From NCBI RefSeq assembly GCF_037975245.1, contig NC_092568.1, positions 13,351,501 to 13,415,500 of the forward strand: a DNA stretch of 64,000 bases. Reading direction: 5' to 3'. Below are positions 1 through 15,000 of the stretch, piece by piece. The stretch is from Apostichopus japonicus. Its lineage: Eukaryota; Echinodermata; Holothuroidea; Aspidochirotida; Stichopodidae. The translations under genes and the position numbers were made by a program. Within the stretch, counting starts at the first letter, position 1. Every line of letters begins with the position of its first letter. The notes under the pieces were generated by a model. The model worked only from the letters and a program-made list of their open reading frames with translations. It did no database searches and was not told the DNA's origin.

Positions 1-1
1 A

Positions 2-91
2 TTTATTACAACAGGTTCCATCGCTCATGAAGGCACCAGTCCATTGACTCATGAGTTATTCGAAAACAACCTTGGAGCAAACATCTTGCAG
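2..91 (+). CDS. NPAS3: PAS gene exon a (linker into PAS-A)
   Basis: Codons in frame from base 2 read a linker ending [13 protein letters not shown], matching the xVFExHLGSHILQ segment just before PAS-A in NPAS3-type proteins. The donor is cag|gtatgt at 91/92, phase 0. An acceptor-like AG at 13-14 means the exon may begin at 15 rather than left of the window. Confidence 0.85.
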
Positions 92-3000
92 GTATGTGTA
101 GTCTATTGGCTAAAACTAGCCAACCGTTATTGAGTGTAGAAATAGCTCTACTTAAACTGAAGGAAAAGAAAATTAATACAAGTAAAACTTTAAAAAATGT
201 CCTTTGCAGCAGCAAGCTCGCACTGATATTGAGAGAGTGGATTTAAATTATATTATTGCTCAAGCTAATTTGTCTTTTACAATTCTCTTTTTGAAAATAA
301 TTTGTTGTGAATTTCCGGTAAGAAAATTGTTTTACAAACAAAAGTTTCAATTATCTCGCCTTTTTGTTTATCCCTACACACACAAGCTTGGAGCAAAGCT
401 CTTTGCACTTTCTTGAGAGAAATAAAGCATTATTGATCCTAAATCTTCATACTACTCAGCTCTTTTTCATTTAAAAAAAGGAATATTTTTATTTAATTTT
501 CTTAACTGGAAGAAAGTTGTTGCAACCTTGATCAATATGTTGGATAAGCTTCCAGTTGATGAAAGCTCAAAACCTGTTTAGCAGACTTTCACTTTAGTTT
601 GTTTTTTTGTGAATTAAGAAGATTTTTGGTGGATTATAATTTGCAATTGTAAGAGCAAAATGGTTATCAATCTGAAGTTCTTTGTCAATTTTATTATTCA
701 TTGAGGTTTGATCGGATTTGGTTCTATGCAAATGTTTTAGACCAATGTTCTTTCTTGATTATTCATTGTGGTTTGATAGCAGTAATAAATTATACATTTC
801 TATTAAAAGTCTATTAAAAGATGTAACCAGTGTTGATTCTTAATTGTTTAATAGAGTTATCTTTAAAGTGAGAACAGTAACAAATTATGCATTTCCAAAT
901 ATGTGAACATCACAAAAGACAACAGTAAGGTAATAGCAATTATAATAATATGATGCTACCTGTGATAAAAGCCAATCAGGGTACTCAAGGCTTATCCATC
1001 TTAAGTTAAATGTAGACATGCAGGTCAATGTGTCAATGCTTTTCTCCTTCTTCTTTGTTGGTTGTGAGATTTGCAAGGAGGGGGGGGGGGGGGGGGGGTT
1101 AAGAGGTGGCAACATATATTGATAATCATTGGCAATACTGTTGATGGAAGAAGCAAAGAGAATTTTTGTCATCTTATTCATTACCCTCTGTAAATGTTGT
1201 GGCAGTTCTCTACACCACTGCAAAACTCAACCACAGTGCAATGAAACTGACAAAGTTTCAACTTGCAATTGCATGCAAAGTCTCACAAAGATAGTACTTT
1301 GATTTGTTGTACCCCCTCCCCCTCCCCCAAGATTAGAAACCATCTATCCCCTATCCATATTTCCCCAGATTAGAAGTGTTTTTGGTTGACTGTTTAATCA
1401 TTCACCATTCTTTTTTCTTTTCTTGTTACTTGTATTTTACAGGCTTTGGATGGCTTTCTCTTTAACCTATGCAGTGATGGTCGCTTCCTTTACATTTCAG
1501 AAACAGTTTCAATATATTTAGGCCTTTCACAGGTAAGAAGGCAACTTGAGAGCGTTTTATGTAACAATATGTAAATAAAACCATGGACTGAAGTGTACAC
1601 TTGTACAGCGATAATGGACTGGTTGGTGCTTAGATAAGAAATGGTTCAGAAAGAAGGCTGGTAATCTTTCTGGGGCAGGAATGGGGGCCCAGCTCTTATT
1701 TCTCGGCCCACCTCACTTATTGCAAATAGAAAGCTTGAAAAAATTGATGAATTTGTTTATCAATGCATCATAAGTTCCTCTCCTTTTTGTGTAAAAATAT
1801 TATATAAAAGAGAATAGAAAAAAAACTGTTAGCAAACTGCTTATCTACTGCAAAAAACCTGTGTAGGTAAATATATAAAAGTTAGAGGGCCTGACGTTTC
1901 TATCGTAGCAGGATGGTCTTCAGAGGCTAACTGAAATAAAACCAAAGAACACATTAAGGTACACATATGGACAGACAGTAGTTACATTGGACAAATGAGC
2001 AAAGAAAAGAGCAAAATTAGAACAACAAGGGAGAGGTGAGATGAAAAGTGATGAGAGGATTAGGAGATGAGGGGTGCAACAATGGGAGGTAATAAGAAAT
2101 GGAGGTGAAAAGGGATTAGGAAGGATAACTTGTGAATATGAATAGAAAGGAAGAGCGAGGCTGGAGGAATGGGGGGGGGGGAGAGAATTGGAGGGGTTTA
2201 GTCATTCTCTTATTGAATGTTGAGATCATGTGTTTGAATGGTGCAAAAGTGTTGGATTCACAAACATTCTGAGGAGGCAAACTGTATTGGGGTGATTACC
2301 TAGAAATTCAATGCCAGCTTCCATCATACCCAAAATAGTGTGGTTAGAAAGTTTGGAATGTCGCCCAGCTTCCTTCAAAGTGTTGACTGTGGATCTGTTG
2401 TTTCTTGAGAGTAGTCTTGGTCTCGAGATGGTGGACCTTGCAGACAATACACCCGGAGGGAAGAGAACATTTGAGAGTACCATGCTGGCCCGACGGAGGT
2501 GGAGTATGAAGTAAAAGATGGTACAGCAGCAGGAATCATCAAATCCCACAGGTTATAGGGGCATCTGTAGGCAACGGTTGGCCTGTCAGGAATGGCTCTT
2601 TGAAGATGATCCGAGGTGTGGAGGATGTGATGATGGTTGTTAGTAAGCTGGCAAAGAAAAGGGAGATTGGGATGGAAAGTGACAGCGAGGAATCTGGAGG
2701 TTGTCTTCAGTTCTCTCGGGCTTCTCTTCTAGGACAGTGCATCCAGGCAGGCAGAGAGCTATTTGAATGGCTTGGTGAACTCTCCTGGCACTGTCCTCCT
2801 ATCTCAATGAGATTCTGCCATAGGTTCTGTACCTGGTGAAGCAAATTATAATTATTAGAGCAAATTCTGCGAAGGCGAAGAGCTGGATAGAAGGCAATAT
2901 CAGTCTAACAGTGGTGTGGATGGAGGTACTGATGTGAGGAGTACTGGAGGTACTGGTGTGGTACTAGTGTGGGTGTCTAGGTTTGTGTACAGATCGGTAG

Positions 3001-6000
3001 TGAGGGTGCCAGTTCATTTCTGGATGGTGACATCAAGGAAGTTAGCCTGTTGGAGAGAGTAATCAGAGGTAATCTTGATGATGCTGATCAATGAAACATG
3101 AGACACTCGCCTTCATAACTGGTTCCAGATAGAAAATGTTATCAATGTAACCATGAATACATTAATCCAGTCCATACAAGAACTACACTCAGTATAGGAC
3201 ACTAACCACAGGAAACCAGCCTACAGTTACAAGACCAGGCCTCTTGTTTCAATATATTATGTCAATGCATTTGCAAGTCCTAACAACATTGTTTCATTAG
3301 TATCCTTTGTAAATGTTTGGAGATTAATTAAGTAAGAATACAACGGTAACATTCATGTCACATTGAACTCATCAGTTTTCAAAGAAAGGTTAGCGCAATC
3401 AATAAATGTGGAAGTCTTGGTGATAAGTGGCTTTGTATTATCAGTAATAAGTAATGACAGACATTGATTTCATTTTGTTTTCTAGGTAGAGCTGACTGGC
3501 AGTAGTATTTTTGACTTTGTCCATCAAGGTGATCACACGGAATTAGCAGAGGAACTAGGCATGAAGTTACCACCCAGACTTTGTGGAGTCAACCACAGTA
3601 AGAAGGAAGAAGGAGACAGTGTACCCTCCAGTCCCAACATACCATCACCAACAACATCACATGGTAGGTATAATCTATCCCACCGTACCATCACCAACTA
3701 CATCACATGGTAGGTATAATATATCCAACAACATCACATGGTAGGTATAATTTATACCAACTACATCACATGGTAGGTATAATCTATACCAACTACATCA
3801 CATGGTAGCTATAATCTAACCCAACTACATCACATGGTAGGTATAATCTATACCAAGTACATCACATGGTAGGTATAATCTATACCAACTATATCACATG
3901 GTAGCTATAATCTATCCAACAACATCACATGGTAGGTATAATCTAACCCAACTACATCACATGGTAGGTATAATCTATACCAACTACATCACATGGTAGC
4001 TATAATCTATACCATCTATATCACATGGTAGCTATAATCTATCCAACAACATCACATGGTAGGTATAATCTAACCCAACTACATCACATGGTAGCTATAA
4101 TCTAACCCAACTACATCACATGGTAGGTATAATCTATACCAACTATATCACATGGTAGCTATAATCTATACCAACTACATCACATGGTAGCTATAATCTA
4201 ACCCAACTACATCACATGGTAGGTATAATCTATACCAACTATATCACATGGTAGCTATAATCTATACCAACTACATCACATGGTAGGTATAATCTAACCC
4301 AACTACATCACATGGTAGGTATAATCTATACCAACTATATCACATGGTAGCTATAATCTATACCAACTACATCACATGGTAGCTATAATCTAACCCAACT
4401 ACATCACATGGTAGGTATAATCTATACCAACTATATCACATGGTAGCTATAATCTATACCAACTACATCACATGGTAGGTATAATCTAACCCAACTACAT
4501 CACATGGTAGGTATAATCTATACCAACTATATCACATGGTAGCTATAATCTATACCAACTACATCACATGGTAGGTATAATCTAACCCAACTACATCACA
4601 TGGTAGGTATAATCTATACCAACTACATCACATGGTAGCTATAATCTAACCCAACTACATCACATGGTAGGTATAATCTATACCAACTTCATCACATGGT
4701 AGCTATAATCTATACCAACTACATCACATGGTAGCTATAATCTAACCCAACTACATCACATGGTAGGTATAATCTATACCAACTATATCACATGGTAGGT
4801 ATAATCTAACCCAACTACATCACATGGTAGGTATAATCTATACCAACTATATCACATGGTAGCTATAATCTATACCAACTACATCACAAGGTAGGTATAA
4901 TCTATACCAACTATATCACATGGTAGCTATAATCTATACCAACTACATCACATGGTAGGTATAATCTATACCAACTATATCACATGGTAGGTATAATCTA
5001 ACCCAACTACATCACATGGTAGGTATAATCTAACCCAACTACATCACATGGTAGCTATAATCTAACCCAACTACATCACATGGTAGGTATAATCTATACC
5101 AACTATATCACATGGTAGGTATAATCTATCCAACAACATCACATGGTAGGTATAATCTATACCAACTATATCACATGGTAGGTATAATCTATACCAACTA
5201 CATCACATGGTAGGTATAATCTATACCAACTTCATCACATGGTAGGTATAATCTATCCAACAACATCACATGGTAGGTATAATCTATACCAACTATATCA
5301 CATGGTACAGTAGGTATAATCTATACCAACTATATCACATGGTAGGTATAATCTATACCAACTATATCACATGGTAGGTATAATCTATCCAACAACATCA
5401 CATGGTAGGTATAATCTATACCAAGTATATCACATGGTACAGTAGGTATAATCTATCACCAACAACATCACATGGTAGGTATAATCTATCCCACCATACC
5501 ATCACCAACAACATCACGTGGTAGGTATAATCTATCCCAACTACATGTATTTTAGATCCTCCTGCAAGCAGGAACTCGCGAAGAAGCCTCATTGGCTTAT
5601 CAAAGCTGCACGCTGACCAAAGTCTGTCTCTTACATTCATATTTAACGTCCATGATTATGAATTGTCAATTGTCAACAACTCTGTAACTGGACGACATAC
5701 ATTAATCTTGGTGTGACTCGAACCGGGGACCTTATGATTGAAAGGCACCGGCGTTAACCACTGAGCTAACCTACTGGCATTAACCTCCCGGTTAGGCACC
5801 GGTGTTACCTACAGGAAAGGCACCAGCGTTAACCTACATCACATGGTAGCTATAATCTATCCCAACAACATCACATGGTGGGTATTATTCAGCCTGTTGT
5901 ATCCCATCTCTAAACATGTCATAGGGTGTAGGCATCTGGCTCTGATATAAGTGGAAGAACACCACATGGGAGTTACCAACTGGTCCATCAAAAGCTGTCT

Positions 6001-9000
6001 CCAACAACATGACATAGTAGGTACCCACCAAGTCATCCATGTGACATCTTCATCTAAAAGGTATTTTTTAGAGGGGAGGTGGCATTCGGGGGGGGGGGGG
6101 ATTGCTATTACTTCTCTGTATCCCACCTCTAGCTGTGCAACATGATAGGTACTACCCTGTCCCTCTATATTGCATCCATGCAACTACATCCCATATGATT
6201 GGTACCATCAGTCCCACCATAACATCTATAACCATCAGATGGTTGTTGTATCCACCATTACCAATATACTGGCACCAACCATATAGTTTTCATTCAGTAT
6301 TAAACTCTGCAATGTCTCCAACAACATAATTGATACAATCTGGTCCTAAAGGCTACAGTCACATTCTCTAAAACAGTTGGAACGTTTCCAAGCTCATTCT
6401 TATTTCCGTAGAAATCATGAAGCATTTTGTACAAGTTCCTCAATAGTTTCCGCTTCGTGTCATTTGGTTGGAGACTGACTTTCAGGAAGTCTTTGTCTCT
6501 AACTGAAGTCATTGGTGTCTACATATTGTGTGACCAGATGATCATTTGTTTATGGTTGTGTTTGCAAAATATATACTGCTATGTTAATCCATGAATACTA
6601 ATATATTGTTAGTTTCTCAGTTACTTCAGAGTCACATTGATGCCTTGAGAAAGTTTGTTACTTTTACGAAGTGTCATCACTTTTTTTGCAGTATATGTTC
6701 TTTATTGTCTTTTAGCAGAAAACTGCAAGTGCTTTGTTTTTTTTACTGGCAAATGGTGACGTCCACTTGCATTTAGGCAGTAAATTGCCTGAATTTGGAG
6801 GCCTGCTGTTATAGTTGTAAAACCCATTCTGTGACTTAGTTTTATCCTACTGTTTATTTTGATATCACATCAATTCCTTTCTCCCGAAAAAAATACTACC
6901 CGTGTTAGCAGGCGTATGACTCATACAGCTTAAAAGGGAAATCTATGTGGACCTTTGCCGACAATTGTCCCATTTTGAAGTTGGCTCACAACACAATGCA
7001 TGAATCATTATAGTCTGTTCTTGAGTAAAACTGCATTGAAACAGGAAACAAAGAAGAGCGAAAAATATCTATAAACAATTGTATTAGAAATGTTTTGTTG
7101 CATCATCATTTATTAACTTTTTATATACACCACCACTATTAGCAGAAAATGGAACCCTCCTTGGACACTTTTGCTAAAACAGAGAGCTCTGCCACTGAAA
7201 GCTTCTTTCATATTTTACAAATGCACTGATAAACCTTGTCTATTGCCAGTCATAGTGATTATCATTAATTGTAATTCTGAATTCCATATGCCTCTTCCCA
7301 CCTCCCACCTCCCGACAAGAAATTGTAAATATCGTTTGCATCCTTCTTTAGTCCCTTTGTAATTAATGCGGAGAGGACAGATACTACTTCTACAGAGAAA
7401 CTTTTTCAGTACCTATTGGACTTCATTACAAAACATTTGGATACTTGTATATGATTAGTGGATTACTCTTACATTCTTTATTCATATGATTCCCAAAGAA
7501 ATGCTTTTGGTTTAAGTTTAAATAACAATTACCAACTTTTTCTCAAGTCTCAGTTCTCTTTTTCTTGTGTGTTAAAAAAACTGGGGGAAACTTATTTATG
7601 GCTTGCCATCAAAATGTGTTTGGAGGACGGAGGTGGGTGAGGGGAGGGGAGGGGAGGGGTCACTGGTAGTTAAAAGTAGGAGGAGGAAACCCACATTGTC
7701 CATTAAGAAATCTTTGACCCTTTATCAATCTTTGTAAACTTCAGCTTTCTCTTCTTTCTTTGTGTCTTTCAGAAGGCCTTAGCATGGCCCTTACAGCTAA
7801 ATCAACAGGGTATGAAAGATCCTTCCTAGTACGGATGAAATCAACCCTCACAAAGAGAGGTGTGAACTTCAGATCATCGGGGTATAAAGTAGGTTAATCC
7901 GTTCATGTTAGCATGTTACATTACCTCCATAAATTAGGTTCATATGTTCATTTTAAATTTCAATTGATTGCTTTAGTCCAGTCCAGCAGATCCAAGTCCC
8001 AGCGAGACTGAAGTCATCAGAGTCTGAGACAAGTCGGGAGTCTTGAGACAATTCCAAGCCCAGGGCACTCCAAGTCCGAGTTTGAGTCCAGGCTAGGAAC
8101 TATGCACCTTGCCTAGATATGACAAACCTGGAGTTTCCTTCCACCCCCTCCTTCCTTCCCCCACCCCCTCCTTCCTTCCACCTCCTCCTTCCTTCCCCCA
8201 CCTCTACTCATGTCATAACTGTATATGCCTGTGTTAAATGTTTAACGTGACAGCGTTGGTATACATTTCCCTGCGGCTCTGCTAATTAGCTACTTGCAGT
8301 ACCAAGAGAGACTATGCATTAGACAAATTTCAAAAAGGTCCAGTCATTTCTATGATGGCCTACCCTCTTCAAAAATCTGTTTCATGGGAACATTTAGCTG
8401 ATGTGAAAAAGCTAATATATCATGACATAAAAGATTGAAAATATTTCGGGCAAGTTCGATGTGTCTACACATTTGTACATAGTGACATTAGTGTAAAAGT
8501 GTACTCCAAGCCCTGTGGTTATAACATTAAAGTTAGAGAATTTGGAAGTATACAAGGGTTACGGTTTATAAAGCCAGGTTGGCTATGTTAAAAGTATTAG
8601 CTATCACACGATGAGCACATAAATAGTCACATTTTCTCTTGCAAACAGACCTTTCACTGGAATGGATGATTGATAAAATGTGGCAACTTTGTCCTCAGCT
8701 TAACTTTTAGGACAGTCATTCTTTTCCAAATATGACTAACTTGATGATATTGTGGCTAAACCCTGGTGCTCTTTGTAGAGATTTATCTAACCCTCTAATA
8801 TTACTACATCAGTGTCTGTACTGTGTAAATCTTTGATGTCTTCCAAGGACAAAAGGCAATAAAATGTGAGTTAAAACATTATGCTCAAGGGGATACTATG
8901 TGAAGCTTTTTTGTCACTCCACTTTTAGGAGCATGCTTAAATTTGTGTCAGATAAGGGCTGTACTTCAAACATTGACTGTACCTTAGGTCACACCTTGAT

Positions 9001-12000
9001 CCCCCCCCAAAAAAAAATGTTTTATTGACAAATGAATGGAGAGATAAATTTAATAAGATATATTTCATTTGAGTCACCTGAATGACTGATTGTATACCCA
9101 TTATTCTTTATTAATAAACTTCTTACATACTGTTTCTATTTGCAAAGAAGATGCAAAGGTAAATATTGTGAATATGTTCATGTTACTGTTAATAGATTAC
9201 CATTACAAAGTAGCTTGATTTGCTATACTATTATCATAGAAGTAGTTATATCTCTTCATTGTATTATTATACAATTCTGCCTATGTATGTTTCCATTTGA
9301 ACTATTGAGGCAGAGAAATAACATAGTACAAAATCTTTAACTTGTTGACATTTTTAAACTACTGTAAAGTTTAAGTGTGGGTTGACACTGGCATCAGTGA
9401 ACAGTGTGCAGTATTGGAGAAGTTTTTCTTGTTGTCCTATTTCTGTAATAATCATATATGTCTGTTTTTATATTGCAGGTTATTCATATAACAGGGTCAC
9501 TGAGACCAAGAGTCAATCCAGCTGAATATAATACTCAGAATCCAGAGATCTTGGGCTTTGTCGGTCTGGCCGTAGCGTTACCGCCTCCAACTTTCAACGA
9601 ACTCAAGCTAGAGCCAACATGCTTTGTATGCAAAGTTGGAGTTGATTTCAAAATCACTTACTGCGATGACAGGTTGGTAATACCTCATGTTAGCTTTTCG
9701 GCTCAATTGGCTCTCCAAGTAAAAGAACCATGATGGCAAAGCATTGCATCGGTCAGTTTATCTGTCAGTCTATCTATCTGTCTGTCAGAATCTGCACACT
9801 ACCAACTCAGATGTGACTGACCGTTGGTTTAGTTGATGCCAACACATTGATTGGATTAAATTTGAGAAAATCAAATGCCATTTAATGTCAGAGGTTATAA
9901 AAAAAATTTAATATGCTCATAAGAAACTTTGATTGCAAAGTATAGGTAATACCGTAACAGACAAAATTAACATAACAGGGCTCAGAAATCATTTGTTAGT
10001 ATTACAAATGAAAATCCAAAGAGTGAAGCTGATAGTGATATTTACAAGGACTTATATCAGATTGTGACCAACCAGGTATTAAATTAATTGTGAAGTGACA
10101 CAATTTACAATACGGAATGTCACATTAGAAGTCATGTTTGCAATATATACAGAAGGTGTCGTATCAACAATTGACTGCTCCATTGACTTACACACTAAAG
10201 TTTTCATTTTTCAAGGCTGCTTGAGCATAGATAGATGTTTTTAAATGAAATGTCCTAGATATGATAGCTGATGGCCTGGGCTGTCATACTACATTCATTT
10301 TTTGCCACAATGACAGTTTAGAGTTTGAGCTAGAAGAGGCCAAAGGTTAGCATAGTGCTCCCCAACCCATCTACCAGCTCTCGCTGCAGAATCTTCAGGT
10401 TTCTCCAAGGATTTTCTAAAATGCCTTTAAACATCTTTAATCCGTCAGATTTTTAGACCATCAGTATTTTATTCATCTTCTTCAACTTTCCAGCATAAGA
10501 ACAGACATAATGATGATAACTGAAAAAAATGCCCAAGAAAAAGGTCACTTCAGTAGATGAATCTAGGGCTATTTTCCAACAGTTAATTTTTCAGGGAGAC
10601 GTACGCTGCTTTAATTGTGGTATGGTTCCTATAGCCATTTGAGTATATATACTAATCTATAGTACAGCTGCACAGACACTGTTAGGGTGATATAATTGTT
10701 CTGATAATCAAATAGAGGTCAAAGATGATCTAAATTATTGTTGAAACTGTTAAAGCAGAGTTATTTAAAGTCTGCTCAAACAATGAAGAGATATATTAAA
10801 CTTTCACAAGTTCAGGTGGTATTTAAGTCATTTCTCCTCCTATAGCCACTTGCTCTTCTTAAGTAACAGGTCGACTTAGGCTTTTCTTGAATAGTTGGAA
10901 CACTAATAAAGGGACAGTATATGATCTGAAACTGTCAATTGATACTGCACTGCTGCTGCAAATTGAGATAAAAGGATCTCTTTGGGTGATAAAGTTTCTG
11001 TTTCTTTCACATAGGATATGTTTGATGGTATGCGGTGTTGTGTACATAGTGTCCGTAGTCTGCAATTTGGATGGTTGAAATTAATGATATGTTTGATTTT
11101 CATATCTTGTTTAAAATGTCACATGCTCTGCTCATGATCCAATGTAGATTATCGTTGGTCCGTTGGGGACATAAGGCCTATTAAACCTCATACAATGTGT
11201 CTAATGACAGCCAAGTGTGCATAGCTTGTAGCTTGGGTGGCAGTATAATCAACTGGATTTGCACAGTTATTCTCTATGTACTAATTTGACCAAACATTGT
11301 CACAGTACTGTACAGCATATGCGACAGGTGTCGCACTGTTTGGTAATCTCATCCCAAGTCACCGGAGGCAGGAAATATAGGGGGAAGGGGATAAAGGGAG
11401 GGCAATTGCAAAATAAGTGATAGAAGCATCCCCTGAAAGCAAAAACAGGTGATCTTTAACACTTTGGGTTAGGGTGGGGGGTGGGAAGGGCCTAGTCTAT
11501 CAAACGTCAAGGAATGTATGACTGCTCTAATTCAATAAAAATCACATCTCTTCTAAGCAAACCATTGATACAGAACATTTTCGAATGTTTGCAAGAACTG
11601 GCGTTTTAAGCACAAAAAAAACAAGTTTTGATAAAGAAAGCAAAATATAGTATTGTTCATTTTTAATAATTGTACGTGTAGTCACAAGGGATATAAATCT
11701 GGCTATCCTGGTGTCAGTTGTGGATTGTATTTATTACTGAAAAATATTTAGTTTTTAATATTTACTTTGATCTTCAAGTAATGTTTGCAAGAACTGGTGT
11801 TTTTCGGTCTCTGTTTATTCCAGTGCCAAAAAACAAACTAGGTATTGATGAAGAAAGCAAAATATGGTATTGTTAATTTTTAATAATTGTAAGTGTAGTC
11901 ATGAGGGATATAAATCTAGTGTGAATTGTGGATGGTATTTATTACTGAAAAATATGTAGTTTTTAATATTTATTTCGTTCTTTGAGTAATTTGCTGTTGT

Positions 12001-15000
12001 TTTCCGTTTACTTTTGCTTAGAATGGTGGATTTCCTAGATTACACTGTGAGTGAGGTCATAGGTCGCAACCTGTACAGTTTCTTACACGCGCAAGATGTG
12101 AAATCTATGAGGCATCGACACCTGGACAGTAAGTTGTTTACTTCCGTTCATCACTTTGTGGATTTGGTAAAACTGGAAGTGTCTCTTGCTGTAACTTTGT
12201 CTGCAAAGTCAGTGACTTTAAAGTAGCATCTCGAGTTTAAAAATGTCATCTAGCAGATACCGATATCCCATAACAATGAAGTTAACTAGTAGGACAAGTC
12301 AAAGTGTGACTAGTTGTGATGTGAGACAAAGTGTCTGGGGAATAGAATTTTGTGAATCAGATCAAATTTGTTAATAACAGGCTGGCTGAGAAACAGTGAC
12401 CTAGAAATATCTAGATGGGTGTCAAAGTCAATTGCAATGTTGGTGAGAGTGTTGACCCAACACACTAAGCTGCTTTAAATACCAAACCATGTTTCATAGC
12501 TTTGTTATTGCACCAGCTGCTTCCGTTCTGCGTCCTCCTGTTTATTTGATTGGGAACATAGGAACATTAATGAGCTCAGTGTGTGCTAATATTAGTTTAC
12601 CCAGATTTAAAGGTTCAAAGACCATGGATAATTTAAAATTTTGATTCTTTATAAATTGCTCCTTTAGTCATGAAAGGAAGTCGATTACTCGTTCGTGTAT
12701 CGTCTGTAACTCTTTCCCACACCGTTATCTCTCGTTGATTACAATCACACGTCCTCGAGAGGAAGAAGGAATTGTTTTTTTCACTTCTAGGTCATGACCT
12801 AGTGACATTTAATCAAAATCGTGAATGTTTTTGTGACAAACTCTATGTTGGACAAATTCCAGAGTTTTCATCAAACGATTTCTTTGGAGAAGATTTGCTC
12901 AGCATTAGTGATTTCAATTCTATGATTAATTCAAGCAATTTGTACAAATTGATAATTACATACAGAGTACATAAATAGCATGATACCACAGGGCATAGTT
13001 CATAACCTAACTAGAAAAGTTTCTTTTAAGTGAGGCCAGAGTTTTCATTTGAGAAGAGGTATTACTAACAGATGGAATTCTCTACTAATGTGATATCCCT
13101 TTGATTGAGTGAGATATCTCATTAAGGAGGTACAGCATCATTACAAACAAGGAAACTGACATGTAGAAAAAGAAGGGAGAGGAGAATTGTTGCAACTAAA
13201 ATATTAGTTGTTTTATGCCATCTTTTTGTCAAAGCAGCTTTGTGAATGAAATTGATAAATAGTTTAATGCTAGTCCATAGTAAAACGTCACGTCATTTGT
13301 TTAGGCAAGTTTCATTTCAACTGGTGAAGCCAAAGTCTTAAATTTGAAATTTTGAAAGTTTGCTCTTATGTGTGTTTTATTCTACAGTAAAGAGTGTCTG
13401 ACTGACCAATTCAATCAGTTACTTTGATTGAGTGAAAAAGTGGTATAAGGACGTCTTTTTTTGTTGCAATCTCTTTTCAAGAAATGCTAGTATTTTTGAA
13501 AAAAAGGCTGCTCTAGTGTTTGAAAAACATTGGAGAGTTGTGTCCATGATAGGTGAAAGGTTTCTCTGTGAGGATTTTCTATAGTCTACCATTTCTGGTA
13601 ATTTTGTTTACAGATATTCTGTTTTATAGTTTGCAGCTTTGCCTTTGTTACTTCTCCAATACATGTTTTCATACTTCTCAATAACATACCGAGAGTTAAG
13701 ACAGATATTAGAGAGTTGTCATTTTAATGGATAAAAAAAAAGGTAAAACCATATAGTCATCAAAACATAACTCAAGGCACGAATTATGGCATTTTAACTG
13801 TCTCAATCCAGGAATAATATGATTTAAGGATTCCAAAAGATTGCATCAACAACACCTTTGGGTTGGCTATTCCTACAAGTTTAATACAGAAGACCTTTTG
13901 CCTACATATCATTGAAAGTAGGTTACTGGATGAATCCAAGTTAAGTAAATACTAGTAGTAGCAGACCCAACAAATTGTTCCAGACGAAGAACAAAGGAAG
14001 TCATTGGCTTTGTTATTATTATTCACTTTTCTGCATATTACATATATATTGTAACATAAACAAAGAGTTCGGTCCTTGCAATGTGAGTACCTTTGATACT
14101 CCTTTACCCTGTTAGTTTATTTTCATTTAGAAATGGTTGTGTGTACAAATTGGATATGATTGGGAAGATGTTTCTGTTTTGTCTACAGTGTTGAGCAAAG
14201 GTCAGACTATGACTGGTTACTTCCGGTGGATGTGTAAGAATGGAGGCTATGTATGGATGCAGGCAACGGCCATTCTCCTCATCGCAAAAAATACAAATGA
14301 CTCTGCATTCATCTTCATTATGCAGGTCATTAGGTCAGTGACACGTTTTACTAGCGTAGTTTGACTTTGTTAGCTTTGGCAGATAATCAGCGGTAAAGAG
14401 AAAACTTGCTGATTGAACATAATATTGTGAAGTATATATGCCCTATAGTTTGTTGTAATTTTTTCAGTCCTGTCTTTGAGTGGAGATGGTGAAACAGGGA
14501 GGATGGGAGAGAGGGATAGACAGAGGAACAGTTTCTGGTAATTATAAGAATTTAATCATATCAACAGGACATGGTGCTTTTTTAACAATTAATTTTTTTT
14601 TTTTTGGAAAGGGAGCAAGTCACTTTCCCCTCCAGCTTCTTATGCTACTTCTGTATGAAAAGAAAGATTGTTGCACATTTCAACTTTCAGTTGTAGTTTT
14701 TGTTAGTTTAATATTCATATTTTTCTATTTTACATTAAACATATGCTTGAACATATACTGCAATGTGAAATTAATGTATAACTATCTCTGTCTGGTGTTT
14801 GCTTTGGCGCAGTGCCATAGGACATGCAATGGTCTAATAAAGAACTCATGATATGGCAGTACCTCACATCAAACAGAAATCAAATGCATGAATTTCATTT
14901 CTGTGATATAAAAATAGCTTGTTTATAAAAGAGAAATTCAAAAGAGTTTTTTCTTTGTACCAACTATATATGCGACTTCCAATTAGCCCCATCACTGACT

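Noticed and set aside
3640-5545. CRISPR-like array
   Set aside because: Units are contiguous with no unique spacers, and the setting is an intron of an animal gene.
5700-5780. Functional tRNA gene
   Set aside because: A and B boxes are present but the flanking stems do not fold as a cloverleaf, and the sequence continues into a SINE body found elsewhere in the window.
12772-12978. Additional PAS-gene exon
   Set aside because: No family similarity, and exons f and g already join in frame without it.
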